64,000 nucleotides of DNA from Rugamonas fusca (GCF_014042365.1 NZ_JACEZS010000001.1:248001-312000), one strand, 5' to 3'; numbered from the stretch's first letter, positions 20,459 to 29,484 are shown. Notes: generated by a model not told the origin, from the letters alone. Program-made: numbers and translations.

Positions 20459-21429
20459 ACAAGAAAAAACTGACGATCGCCAGCGGCGTCATACTGGCCG
20501 TATCGGCCCTGTATTTCAGCGGCGTGCTGCCGCAGTGGCACCGCGCACAGCCGGCGCAAACCATCCACCTGTCGGGCAATATCGAAGCCCACGAGAGTGT
20601 GCTCAGTTTTAACGGCTTGCAGGCGCGCGTGGTGCAATTGCCGTTCAACGAAGGCCAGTGGGTGAGCAAGGGCACGGTGCTGGCCGTGGTCGACCAGCAG
20701 GAGTTGATCCAGCAGGTGGCGGTGGCGGCGGCTGGCGTGGCCGTCCAGCGCAGCCAGCTCGACATGGCGCGGGAGAACGTGGCCGCCAGCCGCAAGACGG
20801 TGGAGGCAGACCTGGCCACCGTGGCCCAGCGCAAGCTGGACCTGGAACGCAGCCAGGCCTTGCAGCACCAGGGTTTCCTGGCCACGGCCGCGCTGGACAA
20901 CGCGGCCACGGCGCTCAAGCAGGCGCGCGCGCAACTGGACCGCGACCGCGCCCTGGCGCTGGTGGCGCAGCGCAGCGTCAAGGTGGCGCAGGCCGGCGTC
21001 CACAGTGGCGAACAGACGGAGCAACTGAGCCGCATCATGGCCAGCTATGCCACGCTGGCCGCGCCGTTCGACGGCGTGGTGCTGACCCGCCAGGCGGAAC
21101 TGGGCGAGGTGGTGGCGCCCGGCACGCCCGTCATTACGCTGGCTGACCTCGACCATGTGTGGCTGCGGGCCTACCTGAACGAGACGGACCTGGGGCGCGT
21201 GCGGCTGGGGCAGGAAGTGGCCATCACCAGCGACAGCTTCCCCGGCCAGCGCTTCAGCGGCAAGCTGTCGTTCATCGCAGCCAAGGCGGAATTTACGCCG
21301 CGCAGTGTGGAAACGCATGCCGAGCGGGTCACGCTGGTGTACCGCGTGAAGATCGACATCGACAACCGCGACCGCAAATTCGTGCCCGGCATGCCGGCCG
21401 ATGCGGTGTTGGCGGTGGCCCGTCCATGA
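20455..21429 (+). CDS. HlyD-family periplasmic adaptor of ABC-2 exporter
   Basis: 324 residues from ATG 20455, which overlaps the acyltransferase stop. One N-terminal membrane anchor (about 6-25), then the lipoyl-like half (NIEAHESVLSFNGLQARVVQLPFNEGQWVSKG), a helical hairpin (about 85-185) and the beta-barrel domain (APFDGVVLTRQAELGEVVAPG). This is the YbhG type of membrane fusion protein, which bridges an ABC-2 permease to an outer membrane factor. No TolC-like gene is in this operon; a NodT protein is encoded 24 kb away. The stop TGA overlaps the next ATG. Confidence 0.9.
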   Translation: MNKKKLTIASGVILAVSALYFSGVLPQWHRAQPAQTIHLSGNIEAHESVLSFNGLQARVVQLPFNEGQWVSKGTVLAVVDQQELIQQVAVAAAGVAVQRSQLDMARENVAASRKTVEADLATVAQRKLDLERSQALQHQGFLATAALDNAATALKQARAQLDRDRALALVAQRSVKVAQAGVHSGEQTEQLSRIMASYATLAAPFDGVVLTRQAELGEVVAPGTPVITLADLDHVWLRAYLNETDLGRVRLGQEVAITSDSFPGQRFSGKLSFIAAKAEFTPRSVETHAERVTLVYRVKIDIDNRDRKFVPGMPADAVLAVARP

Positions 21430-22379
21430 TGGAGCCGACCGGGGAGCAGCCGCTGGCGCTCGACGTGCGCGGCGTGAGCAAGCGCTTCGGCGCGCTGATG
21501 GCCGTGGACAACGTGAGCTTTTCCGTGCGCCGGGGCGAGATCTTTGGCCTCGTGGGGCCGGACGGCGCCGGCAAGACCACCACCATGCGCATGCTGGCCA
21601 GCGTGATGCGGGCCGACGCGGGCGCCATCCGCATCGACGAGGTGGACGTGGTGGCCGATCCCGAACGCACCAAGCGCCACGTGAGCTACATGCCGCAGCG
21701 CTTCGGCCTGTACGATGATTTGACGGTGGACGAGAACATCCGCTTCTTCGCCGACCTGTTCGACGTGCCGCGCAAGGTGTGGGAGGAGCGCGCCGTGCAG
21801 TTGCTCACGGCCTCGCGCATGATGCCGTTCCGCCAGCGGCTGGCCGGCCAGCTGTCGGGCGGCATGAAGCAGAAGCTGGGACTCACGTGCGCGCTGGTCC
21901 ACGCGCCGCGCGTGCTGCTGCTGGACGAACCGACCACCGGCGTCGACCCCGTGTCGCGGCGCGAGTTCTGGCAGATCCTGTATTCCTTGCGTGCCACCGG
22001 CGTGGCGATGGTGATCTCCACGGCTTACCTGGACGAAGCCGAGCGTTGCGATCGGCTGGCCCTGTTCGACGAGGGCAGCATGATGTACTGCGACACGCCC
22101 CGGCAGCTCAAGCGCGAGCTGCCCGGCGCCATCGTGCGCGTGGCGAGCGCGCGCCCGCGCGAGGCGGCGGCCGCCATCGAGCCGGTGGCCGGCGTGCGCG
22201 GCGTGCTGCTGGTGGGCGACGGCGTGCACGTGCACGTGGACGACGCCGAGGCCAGCCGCGCGCCGCTGGCCCAGGCCCTGCAGGCGGCCGGTGTACCAGC
22301 CGGTCCGGTGGAGACCATCGAACCGACCATCGAAGACCTGTTCGTGGCCCTGCTCGAACGCAAGCACAAGGGGGCATGA
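21426..22379 (+). CDS. ABC transporter ATP-binding protein (first of pair)
   Basis: 317 residues from ATG 21426 (MMEPTGEQ), overlapping the HlyD stop by four bases. Walker A GPDGAGKTT (about 44-52; an Asp replaces the usual Asn), signature LSGGMKQKLGL, Walker B VLLLDEPTTGVD and the switch His replaced by Thr (ISTAYLDEAERC). The C-terminal 80 residues form the DrrA/CcmA-type extension. Together with the next gene it equals the two halves of the fused YbhF ATPase of enterobacteria. The atypical H-loop (STAYLDEAE where the second copy has STHYMDEAE) suggests one degenerate ATP site in a heterodimer. Confidence 0.92.
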   Translation: MMEPTGEQPLALDVRGVSKRFGALMAVDNVSFSVRRGEIFGLVGPDGAGKTTTMRMLASVMRADAGAIRIDEVDVVADPERTKRHVSYMPQRFGLYDDLTVDENIRFFADLFDVPRKVWEERAVQLLTASRMMPFRQRLAGQLSGGMKQKLGLTCALVHAPRVLLLDEPTTGVDPVSRREFWQILYSLRATGVAMVISTAYLDEAERCDRLALFDEGSMMYCDTPRQLKRELPGAIVRVASARPREAAAAIEPVAGVRGVLLVGDGVHVHVDDAEASRAPLAQALQAAGVPAGPVETIEPTIEDLFVALLERKHKGA

Positions 22380-23368
22380 TGGACAGCGCGATGGACCAGC
22401 AGCCAGCCATCCGGGTGGACCGCCTGAGCAAGCATTTCGGCGCCTTCCGCGCGCTTGACGAGGTGAGCTTCGACGTGGGCCGGGGCGAGATCATGGGCTT
22501 CCTCGGCCCCAATGGCGCCGGAAAATCGACGCTGATCCGGGTGCTGTGCGGCCTGCTGCGCCCCAGTGGCGGACGCGCCGTGGTCGAAGGCATCGACATC
22601 GCCAAGGACCCGGAGGCCGTGCGCCAGCGTATCGGCTACATGTCGCAAAAGTTCTCGCTGTACGGCGACTTGAGCGTGGCGGAGAACCTGCGCTTCTTTG
22701 GCGGCATTTACGGCGTGGCGCGCGAGGCCATCGACGAGCGGGTGGCATACGCGGTGCGCATGGCGGGCCTGGAGGGCAGGGAGGATGCGTTGGTGAGCAC
22801 GCTGGCCGGCGGCTGGAAGCAGCGGCTGGCGCTAGGTTGCGCCATCCTGCACCGGCCCGGCGTGCTGTTTCTCGATGAGCCCACCTCCGGCGTCGACCCC
22901 GGCTCGCGGCGCCGCTTCTGGAACCTGATCCACGACCTGAGCGCGGACGGCGTGAGCGTGCTGGTCTCCACCCACTACATGGACGAGGCGGAATACTGCA
23001 TGCGCATCGCCATGATCGAATCGGGCAAGCTGGTGGCGCTGGGCACGCCCCACGAATTGAAGCACCAGTCGGTCGGCGGTGCGCTGGTCGAACTGGAATG
23101 CCCCAATCCCGGCGCGGCGCTGGAACTGCTGTCCGGCGCACCCGGCGTCCATGACGCGGCCGTGTTTGGCAACGCCCTGCACCTGCTGGTGGACGACGCG
23201 GCCCGCGATGGCGCGGCCATTGTCGCCTTGCTGGAGCAGCGCGGCCTGCCCGGCGCACGCTGGCGCGCCATTGAACCGGGCATGGAGGATATGTTCGTGC
23301 ACCTGGTGCGCCAGTCGCGGGAACATAACGGCAAAGCGGGCAAAGCGCCGGCGGGAGCGGCGCCATGA
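22376..23368 (+). CDS. ABC transporter ATP-binding protein (second of pair)
   Basis: 330 residues from ATG 22376, overlapping the preceding stop. Walker A GPNGAGKST, Walker B VLFLDEPTSGVD and the H-loop STHYMDEAE are canonical, but the signature motif is LAGGWKQRLAL instead of LSGG. Combined with the missing H-loop His in the partner, a heterodimer would have one standard and one weakened ATP site. The rest is a DrrA-type C-terminal extension. Its stop overlaps the start of the first permease. Confidence 0.92.
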   Translation: MMDSAMDQQPAIRVDRLSKHFGAFRALDEVSFDVGRGEIMGFLGPNGAGKSTLIRVLCGLLRPSGGRAVVEGIDIAKDPEAVRQRIGYMSQKFSLYGDLSVAENLRFFGGIYGVAREAIDERVAYAVRMAGLEGREDALVSTLAGGWKQRLALGCAILHRPGVLFLDEPTSGVDPGSRRRFWNLIHDLSADGVSVLVSTHYMDEAEYCMRIAMIESGKLVALGTPHELKHQSVGGALVELECPNPGAALELLSGAPGVHDAAVFGNALHLLVDDAARDGAAIVALLEQRGLPGARWRAIEPGMEDMFVHLVRQSREHNGKAGKAPAGAAP

Positions 23369-24501
23369 AGCTGCGCCGCATCGCCGCCATCGCCCGCAAG
23401 GAGACCTTGCAGGTGCTGCGCGACCCGCGCAGCCTGATGATCGCCTTGCTGCTGCCGCTGATGCAGATGTTCATGCTCGGTTACGGCGTGAGCCTGGACG
23501 TCGATTCGATTCCCATTTGCGCGTTCGACCAGGAGGGCAGCCAGCAAAGCAAGGACTTGCTGGCGCGCTTCGCCAGTTCGCGCTATTTCCAGCCGCCCGT
23601 CACCGCCACCAGCCATGCCGACGTAATTCGCGGCCTGGACGCGCGCGCCTGCACGGTGGCGCTGGTGATTCCATCGAACTTCACGCGCAGCCTGGCCGAC
23701 CAGGGCGCGGCCACGGTGCAGTTGCTGGTCGATGGCACGGATTCCAACACGGCCAACATCGCCGCCAACTACGCGCGCCTGGTGGTGGGCGGCTACGCCA
23801 GCGAAGTGCAGTTGAAGGCCATCCAGCGCCAGGGAGGGCGCATCCAGACCCAGACCCCGGTGCTGGTGCAACCGCGCGTGTGGTTCAACGAGGAGCTGGA
23901 AAGCCGCAACTTCATCATTCCCGGCGTGGTGGCGCTGGTGATGGCGGTGGTTGGCGCACAACTGACCTCACTGACCATCGCCCGCGAATGGGAACGGGGC
24001 ACCATGGAGCTGCTGGTTTCCACCCCGGTCAAGCCGATGGAACTCATGATCGGCAAGCTGGCGCCGTACTTCGTGCTTGGCATGCTGGACGCGGTCATCT
24101 GCCTGACGTTGGCCGTGGGCTGGTTCGCGGTGCCGTTCCGGGGCACCGTCGTCACGCTGATGCTGACCACGGCGCTGTTCCTGACGGTGGTGCTGTGCAT
24201 CGGCTATTACGTGTCCGTGGCCTTGCGCAGCCAGGTGGGGGCCAGCCAGGTGGCGCTGGTGCTGACCATGCTGCCCACCACGCTGCTGTCGGGCTTTTCC
24301 TTCCCGATCGACCAGATGCCGGCCGTGGTGCGGGCCGTGACTTACCTGGTCAGCGCGCGCTACTACGTGACCATCCTCAAGGCCGTGTTCCTCAAGGGCT
24401 CCACGCTGGCCGAACTGGCCGTGCCGGTGGCCTGCCTGGCCGTGTATGCCGTGGCGCTGGTGGTGCTGGCCGCGCGCGTGTTCCGCAAGACGTTGGACTG
24501 A
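23365..24501 (+). CDS. ABC-2 type permease (YbhS-like)
   Basis: 378 residues starting at ATG 23365 (ATGA overlap). One N-terminal membrane helix (about 22-42, SLMIALLLPLMQMFMLGYGVS), a periplasmic domain of about 130 residues, then five helices from about 185 to 370, the ABC2_membrane_3 arrangement. The EWERGTMELLVSTPVKPMEL amphipathic motif that contacts the ATPase is present. Four bases separate it from the second permease. Together they form the membrane channel of an exporter; cargo unknown, lipid or hydrophobic compound inferred from the coupled acyltransferase. Confidence 0.9.
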   Translation: MKLRRIAAIARKETLQVLRDPRSLMIALLLPLMQMFMLGYGVSLDVDSIPICAFDQEGSQQSKDLLARFASSRYFQPPVTATSHADVIRGLDARACTVALVIPSNFTRSLADQGAATVQLLVDGTDSNTANIAANYARLVVGGYASEVQLKAIQRQGGRIQTQTPVLVQPRVWFNEELESRNFIIPGVVALVMAVVGAQLTSLTIAREWERGTMELLVSTPVKPMELMIGKLAPYFVLGMLDAVICLTLAVGWFAVPFRGTVVTLMLTTALFLTVVLCIGYYVSVALRSQVGASQVALVLTMLPTTLLSGFSFPIDQMPAVVRAVTYLVSARYYVTILKAVFLKGSTLAELAVPVACLAVYAVALVVLAARVFRKTLD

Positions 24502-24505
24502 AGCC

Positions 24506-25639
24506 ATGTTGCGACGCATCGCCCAACTGCTGATCAAGGAATTCCTGCAACTGAAGCGGGACAAGTCGGCCCGCTTCCGCTTGCTGGTGCCGCCCATGAT
24601 ACAGATGCTGCTGTTCGGCTATGCGGCCACGTTCGAAGTGTTCAACGTCTCGACGGCGATGCTGGACCAGGATCACACGCCCGAAAGCCGTGCGCTGGTG
24701 GCCGCCTTCGCCCACAGCAGCCGCTTCGAACTGACCACCACGGCCAGCAACCGGGCGCAGGCCGAGCAGGCCGTGGCCAGCAGTTCGGCGCAAGTGGGCA
24801 TCGTGGTGCCGCCCGGTTTCGCGGCGCTGCTGCGCAAGGGGCAAAGCGCGCCGCTGCAGGTGCTGCTGGACGGGACCAACTCGAACACGGCGCTCATCGC
24901 GCTCGGCTATGTGAACGATATCGCGAACACCTTTGGCCAGAGCATGGCGCTGGAACTGGCCCAGCGCACCGGCCATGCGCTGGCGCGGCCGCTGGTGCAC
25001 GTGGACGTGGCCCAGCGCTACTGGTACAACCCCAACCTGAACAGCCGCTGGTTCTTCGTGCCGGGGGTGATCGGGACGCTGACGCTGGTCACCATCGTCA
25101 ATCTGACGGCGTTCGCGATCGTGCGTGAACGCGAGGTGGGCACACTGGAGCAGTTGCTGGTCACGCCGATCCGGCCGGCCGAATTCATCCTGGGCAAGAC
25201 GCTGCCGTTCTTCCTGATCGGCCTGGTCGAAGTGGGGCTGGTGACCGGCCTGGGCATGTACTGGTTCCACATCCCGTTTGTCGGCAACCCCTTGCTGCTG
25301 TTCGGCGCCACTTGCCTGTACCTGATCAGCATCTTGTCGATCGGGTTGTTCATCTCCACCATCTGCACCACGCAGCAGCAGGCGTTCGCGGCCAACTTCT
25401 TCGTGCTCAATCCGATGTTCATCCTGTCGGGCTTCAGCTTCCCCATCAGCAGCATGCCGCATTTCCTGCAGTGGCTGACGCTGCTCGACCCGCTGCGCTA
25501 TTACCTGGTCATCATCCGCGGCACCTTCCTCAAGGGCGTGGGGCTGGACGTGCTGTGGCCGCAGCTGGCGGCGCTGGCCGCCATCGGCGTGGTGCTGCTG
25601 ACCGTGTCCGTGCTGCGCTTCCGCAAGGCGCTGGACTGA
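24506..25639 (+). CDS. ABC-2 type permease (YbhR-like)
   Basis: 377 residues from ATG 24506, four bases after the preceding stop. An in-frame start 60 bases earlier would lie inside the first permease and is rejected. Same topology as its partner: one N-terminal helix, periplasmic domain, five C-terminal helices, with the coupling motif VREREVGTLEQLLVTPIRPAEF. It is the last gene of the operon and converges on a universal stress protein gene only seven bases away. Confidence 0.9.
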   Translation: MLRRIAQLLIKEFLQLKRDKSARFRLLVPPMIQMLLFGYAATFEVFNVSTAMLDQDHTPESRALVAAFAHSSRFELTTTASNRAQAEQAVASSSAQVGIVVPPGFAALLRKGQSAPLQVLLDGTNSNTALIALGYVNDIANTFGQSMALELAQRTGHALARPLVHVDVAQRYWYNPNLNSRWFFVPGVIGTLTLVTIVNLTAFAIVREREVGTLEQLLVTPIRPAEFILGKTLPFFLIGLVEVGLVTGLGMYWFHIPFVGNPLLLFGATCLYLISILSIGLFISTICTTQQQAFAANFFVLNPMFILSGFSFPISSMPHFLQWLTLLDPLRYYLVIIRGTFLKGVGLDVLWPQLAALAAIGVVLLTVSVLRFRKALD

Positions 25640-25646
25640 CGCCCCA

Positions 25647-26084
25647 CTAGCGGTAGACCAGCACCGGCACCGGGCTGTGGGTGGTGACGAGGCGGGTCTG
25701 GCTGCCCAGCAGCAGCTGGCCCACGCCGCGCCGGCCGTGCGTGGCCATGCAGATCAGGTCGCAGTGATATTGTTCGGCGGCCTTGAGGATTTCCTCATAC
25801 GGGCTGTACGAATCGACCACGTGGACGGTGCAGGGCACGCCCGTTTCGGCCGCGTCGTCGGCCACGCGCTGGGCCGCCTGTTCCGCTTCGGCCTGCATCT
25901 GCTTGCCGTAAGCTTCCACGTCCAGCACCGCGCCAAACTCCGCGTACGGCGAATAGGGATAGGACTGCCATACGGCCAGCACTTCCACTTTGGCGCCGCA
26001 GTCGCGGGCGAACTGGATGGCGGCGTGGGCGGCGCGCTCCGACAATTCGGAGCCGTCGGTGGGAACGAGGATGGTGGTGAACAT
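25647..26084 (-). CDS. Universal stress protein (UspA family)
   Basis: 145-residue single-domain Usp. It opens with TTILVPTDGSELSERA and ends with the nucleotide-binding loop MATHGRRGVGQLLLGSQT and PVPVLVYR, so ATP binding is likely. One of three Usp genes in 17 kb of this window. Family members accumulate under starvation and oxygen limitation. No FNR box is visible directly before it; the upstream gene on the same strand starts 546 bases away, with its stop at 26130, so it may share the LemA/TPM transcript. Confidence 0.92.
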   Translation of the reverse strand: MFTTILVPTDGSELSERAAHAAIQFARDCGAKVEVLAVWQSYPYSPYAEFGAVLDVEAYGKQMQAEAEQAAQRVADDAAETGVPCTVHVVDSYSPYEEILKAAEQYHCDLICMATHGRRGVGQLLLGSQTRLVTTHSPVPVLVYR

Positions 26085-26129
26085 GATGGCCTTCGCTTGG
26101 TGAGTGGTTGAAAAATGCGGTGGACGCCG

Positions 26130-26630
26130 CTACAGCACGACCACCTTGTCGGGTAATTCGTTGGGCCGCCCAGGCACGGGCGGGTAATGGCGGGCGAGCA
26201 TGCGGGTCACCATGCGCACCGCGCTGGCCGTGCCGCGCTCGTAGCTGCCGTGGCGGAAAGCGCGCTCCATGCGGTGGCACACGCGGCCCCAGTGCGGCGC
26301 GCCGGCCAGCGCATGCACGCCGCGGTCGGCCACGATCTCCACGGCGTGATCGGCCAGCAGCAGGTAAATCAGCACGCCATTGCGCTCGCTGGTGTCCCAC
26401 ATGCGCAGGGTCGAGAACAGGTCGATGGCGCGTTCGCGCGCGGTCGCGCCACGCCACAGGGCCGGCAGGGGCAGGGCCGCTTCCACGGCGAAGCGCACTT
26501 CACCGCCATGCAGCCGTTCGCTGGCGCGGATTTCCCGTTCGATGGCGTGCAGGGTGGACGGTGGAAAGGCGCGGCGCAGGGTCCAGTGGGGCGTGCACAG
26601 GTGGCGCAGCATGCGCTTCAATGTGGCCAT
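26130..26630 (-). CDS. TPM-domain protein (DUF477), cytoplasmic paralogue
   Basis: 166 residues with a TPM (TLP18.3/Psb32/MOLO-1) fold lacking signal peptide and membrane helices: SERLHGGEVRFAVEAALPL, RNGVLIYLLLADHAVEIVADRG and CHRMERAFRHGSYERG. AGGTGG precedes ATG 26630 by five bases; an in-frame GTG at 26639 is an alternative start. The start overlaps or abuts the TAG of the preceding secreted TPM protein, so the two are translated together. Function of TPM domains in bacteria is poorly defined. Confidence 0.85.
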   Translation of the reverse strand: MATLKRMLRHLCTPHWTLRRAFPPSTLHAIEREIRASERLHGGEVRFAVEAALPLPALWRGATARERAIDLFSTLRMWDTSERNGVLIYLLLADHAVEIVADRGVHALAGAPHWGRVCHRMERAFRHGSYERGTASAVRMVTRMLARHYPPVPGRPNELPDKVVVL

Positions 26631-26632
26631 CG

Positions 26633-27481
26633 CTACCACCTGCCGGAAGCGCCGCCGCCGCCGAAGCCGCCGCCGCCTCCCCCAAAGCCGCCACCGCCGC
26701 CACCGCCGAAACCACCACCGCCGCCAAATGGGCCGCCGTAGTGCCGCCCCGGCAGGCCGCGCATGCCGCCCAGCAGCGTGGACATCAAGGCCGCCAGTGC
26801 GACCAGCAATGCCGCCGGGATGGTGGCCAGCACGGCCCAGGCCAGCCAGCCGCTGACGCCGGCCGCCACCAGCGCGCCGGGAAAGCGCCCCAGCAGCGCA
26901 CGCAGCACGCCGCCGATGGCCAGCGCCGCCAGCAGCAGGGCCGGCAGGTAAAGCGAGGCGTCGGCCAGGTTGTCTTCGCGTGCGCGCGGTGGCGCCGGCA
27001 GCGGCTCGCCTTCCACCACCGCCATCATGGCGTTGGTGCCGGCCACCAGCCCGCCGTAGAAGTCGCCCTGGCGGAAGTAGGGCGTGATGATCTCGCTGAT
27101 GATGCGCTTGCAGACGGCATCGTTGAGCGCGCCCTCCAGGCCGTAGCCCACTTCGATGCGCAGCGCGCGGTCGTCCTTGGCCACCAGCAGCAGGGCGCCG
27201 TCATCGACTTTCTTGCGTCCCAGCTTGGTCTGCTCGGCGGCCTTGAGCGCGTATTGTTCGATGCTGTCGGGCGCCGTGCTGGCGACCAGCAGGACGGCGA
27301 TCTGGCTGCCCTTGCGCGCTTCGAAGTCGCGCAGCGTCGTTTCCAGCGCGGCCGTCTGCTGCGCGCTGAGCGCGCCGGTCTGGTCGGTCACGCGGGCCGC
27401 CAAGGTGGGCGCGGCCACCGCAATGGCCGGACCCTGGGCCAGCACGGCCAGCCAGAGCAGCAGGCGCGCCAGCCATTTCAT
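26633..27481 (-). CDS. Exported TPM-domain protein (YgcG-like) with Gly-rich tail
   Basis: 282 residues. Signal peptide to about residue 23 (IAVAA/PTL), TPM domain at about 28-150 (VTDQTGALSAQQ, QIAVLLVAS, DGALLLVAKDDRALRIEVGYGLEG), membrane segments at about 180-235, and a C-terminal tail made almost wholly of Gly with Phe (GGGGFGGGG repeats) ending GGASGRW. This is the standard partner of LemA. Stop of lemA (27478-27480) overlaps its start, so the pair is coupled. Confidence 0.9.
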   Translation of the reverse strand: MKWLARLLLWLAVLAQGPAIAVAAPTLAARVTDQTGALSAQQTAALETTLRDFEARKGSQIAVLLVASTAPDSIEQYALKAAEQTKLGRKKVDDGALLLVAKDDRALRIEVGYGLEGALNDAVCKRIISEIITPYFRQGDFYGGLVAGTNAMMAVVEGEPLPAPPRAREDNLADASLYLPALLLAALAIGGVLRALLGRFPGALVAAGVSGWLAWAVLATIPAALLVALAALMSTLLGGMRGLPGRHYGGPFGGGGGFGGGGGGGFGGGGGGFGGGGASGRW

Positions 27482-28104
27482 TTGGGTGCCTCGGGCGTGG
27501 CGGGCGCAGCGGGCGCCGGGGCAAACTGGACCCGCGGCGGCGTGGCGATGGCGTTCGCGTTGTCCACCGTGAAGTTGGGCTTGACGTCGAACGAGAACAT
27601 CTTCGCCGTGAGATTGGATGGGAAGGTGCGCACCGTTGTGTTGTAGGCCTGGACTGCCGCGATGTAGCGGTTGCGGGCCACGGTGATGCGGTTCTCCGTC
27701 CCTTCAAGCTGCGCTTGCAGGTCGCGGAAATTGGCGTCCGCCTTCAGCTGCGGATAGTTCTCCGAGACGGCCAGCAACCGCGTCAAGGCGCCCTGCAATT
27801 GGTTCTGGGCGCGCTGGAAGTTGGCCAGCGCGGCCGGGTCATTGAGCGTGGCGGGGCTGGCCTGCAGCGCGCCAACCTGGGCGCGCGCCTGGGTGACGGC
27901 CGTCAGCACCTCCTTCTCGTGGCTGGCGTAGCCCTGCACCGTGCTGACCAGGTTGGGGATCAGGTCGGCCCGGCGCTGGTATTGGTTCAGCACTTCGGAC
28001 CACGATGCCTTGATCTGCTCATCTTCCGACTGCAGCGTGTTGTAGCCGCAGCCGCCCAGCATGGCCAGCAGCGACACCATTCCCAGCAATTTCAACAGCT
28101 TCAT
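27478..28104 (-). CDS. lemA: LemA family protein
   Basis: 208 residues from ATG 28104, preceded by GGGAGG six bases upstream; an upstream in-frame start is rejected because it would bury the signal sequence. N-terminal lipobox LAMLGGC (Cys19) predicts a lipoprotein. The four-helix LemA body (IKASWSEVLNQYQRRADLIPNLV, ENYPQLKADANFRDLQAQLEGTENRI) is complete, followed by a Pro/Ala tail. First gene of the lemA-ygcG-TPM operon. A perfect FNR box at 28176-28189 with CATAGT at 28148-28153 on the minus strand, at class II spacing, suggests activation when oxygen is low. Confidence 0.92.
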   Translation of the reverse strand: MKLLKLLGMVSLLAMLGGCGYNTLQSEDEQIKASWSEVLNQYQRRADLIPNLVSTVQGYASHEKEVLTAVTQARAQVGALQASPATLNDPAALANFQRAQNQLQGALTRLLAVSENYPQLKADANFRDLQAQLEGTENRITVARNRYIAAVQAYNTTVRTFPSNLTAKMFSFDVKPNFTVDNANAIATPPRVQFAPAPAAPATPEAPK

Positions 28105-28175
28105 ATCCGGCCTCCCGTGGATGGATGGGCTGGCGCCCCTATGTCGCACTATGGTCGTTCGGGCAAGCAAAATCT

Positions 28176-28189
28176 TTGATTTGTATCAA
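28176..28189 (-). promoter_or_regulatory. Perfect FNR box before lemA
   Basis: TTGATTTGTATCAA, ten of ten consensus positions. On the minus strand a CATAGT hexamer (28148-28153) lies where the -10 of a class II FNR promoter (box centred at -41.5) should be, pointing the promoter at lemA, 44 bases further on. Confidence 0.75.
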
Positions 28190-28264
28190 AACGCTCGCAC
28201 AAGCTTGTACTGAAGGATAGTCCCTGGCGGGCTGCCGGCCCCGGTCGCTATTTGATCGGGTCTA

Positions 28265-28278
28265 TTGACTTGGATCAA
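28265..28278 (+). promoter_or_regulatory. FNR box before the exported small protein/nitroreductase genes
   Basis: TTGACTTGGATCAA, nine of ten consensus positions, 87 bases before ATG 28365. TACTGT at 28311-28316 is a weak -10 candidate, spaced farther than class II. Confidence 0.65.
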
Positions 28279-28364
28279 ACAACAGACGTGATAAAAAACA
28301 ACTTGCGCGCTACTGTGAACGGGTTGGCGCGACCGCGCGCGGATTCATCGTGAAGGAGCGTATC

Positions 28365-28790
28365 ATGCGAGTCAAATTTCGCACCTTGATGCTGTCGTTG
28401 CTGGTGGCGCTGCCGGCCACCGTGGGCGTCGCGCCGGCCATGGCGGCGGACGCGCAGCAAGTGCCGTTCTTGAACGGCGGTGTGGGCGAGGACCAGCAGC
28501 AGGAGATGTTGGCCGCCCGCAAGGATTACAACCTGTTGTTGACGTTCGCCACGCGCGGCAGCGGCGAATATGTGTCCGATGTGCATCTGACCGTCACCGA
28601 CCATGAGGGCAAGGCCGTGCTGCAACTGAATGGCGCCGGCCCGCTCGTCTACGCACGCGTGGCGCCTGGCAACTACAAGGTGGAAGCGGTGGCACGCGGC
28701 GTCACGCAGACCCAGGCCGCCACTGTCGCTAAGCAGGGCGCGCGCGACCTGTATTTCTACTGGGCGCCCGATGCGCCAGCCGGGCAGTGA
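28365..28790 (+). CDS. Small exported carboxypeptidase-regulatory-like protein
   Basis: 141 residues from ATG 28365 with GAAGGAG six bases upstream. Signal peptide ends PAMA/ADA. The mature part has a beta-sandwich pattern with YVSDVHLTVTDHEGKAVLQL and YARVAPGNYKVEAVARG, as in carboxypeptidase regulatory-like domains. I do not recognise a specific function. It lies 27 bases before the nitroreductase gene and downstream of an FNR-box-like site, so it is probably made under oxygen limitation. Confidence 0.82.
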   Translation: MRVKFRTLMLSLLVALPATVGVAPAMAADAQQVPFLNGGVGEDQQQEMLAARKDYNLLLTFATRGSGEYVSDVHLTVTDHEGKAVLQLNGAGPLVYARVAPGNYKVEAVARGVTQTQAATVAKQGARDLYFYWAPDAPAGQ

Positions 28791-28817
28791 ACCGCGCGTC
28801 ACACCACGGAGGATGCC

Positions 28818-29438
28818 ATGAACAAACCACATGAAACCCAGCCCGCGCTGCAACTGATCGCGCCGTCATCGCTGGAACTGGATGCCGACATCACGCCGCT
28901 GAGCATGTCGCTGATGGAGGTGCTGCGCCAGCGCAAATCGAGCCGCGAATTCAGCACCCGCCAGCTGTCGATCTATAAGCTGTCGCGGCTGCTCTGGTGC
29001 GCGTTCGGCATCAACCGCGAGGAAGGCAGTCTCCGCACGGCGCCGTCGGCCAAGGACGCGCAGGAAATCGACATCTACGTGGCGCTGGCGAGCGGCCTGT
29101 ACCGATTCGATCCGCTGCAGTTGCTGTTGCAGCCCGTGCTGGCCGACGACATCCGCGCCGACACCGGCAGCCAGGACTTCGTGGGCGTGGCGCCCGTCAA
29201 CCTGATCTACGTGGCCAACCTGGACCGCATGAGCGCCGCCTCGCGGGTGGAACAGAAGTTCTATGCCGCGCTCGACACGGGCTTCATCAGCCAGAACGTC
29301 TACCTGTTCTGCGCGGCCGAAGGACTGGCCACCGTGACGCGGGGCTGGGTGGACCGGCCCGCCCTGGCCAAGCGCATGGGGCTGGGCCCCGCGCAGCGTA
29401 TCGTGCTGGCCCAGACGGTCGGCTACCCGCGCGAATGA
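28818..29438 (+). CDS. Nitroreductase family (SagB/ThcOx-type) protein
   Basis: 206 residues, ATG preceded by GGAGG. The nitroreductase fold is shown by MEVLRQRKSSREFSTRQLS, LSRLLWCAFGINR, RTAPSAKDAQEIDIYVAL, FYAALDTGFISQNVYLFCAAEGL and the C-terminal VLAQTVGYP. The Arg-x-Ser-x-Arg FMN phosphate motif near residue 40 is present. Substrate is unknown. Nitroreductase-like Acg and Rv3131 proteins are members of the mycobacterial DosR regulon, which fits the neighbours here. Confidence 0.87.
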   Translation: MNKPHETQPALQLIAPSSLELDADITPLSMSLMEVLRQRKSSREFSTRQLSIYKLSRLLWCAFGINREEGSLRTAPSAKDAQEIDIYVALASGLYRFDPLQLLLQPVLADDIRADTGSQDFVGVAPVNLIYVANLDRMSAASRVEQKFYAALDTGFISQNVYLFCAAEGLATVTRGWVDRPALAKRMGLGPAQRIVLAQTVGYPRE

Positions 29439-29484
29439 GGCTGGTCACGTGACCAGCCGCCGTCGGACAACTTAAGGAAGTGCA

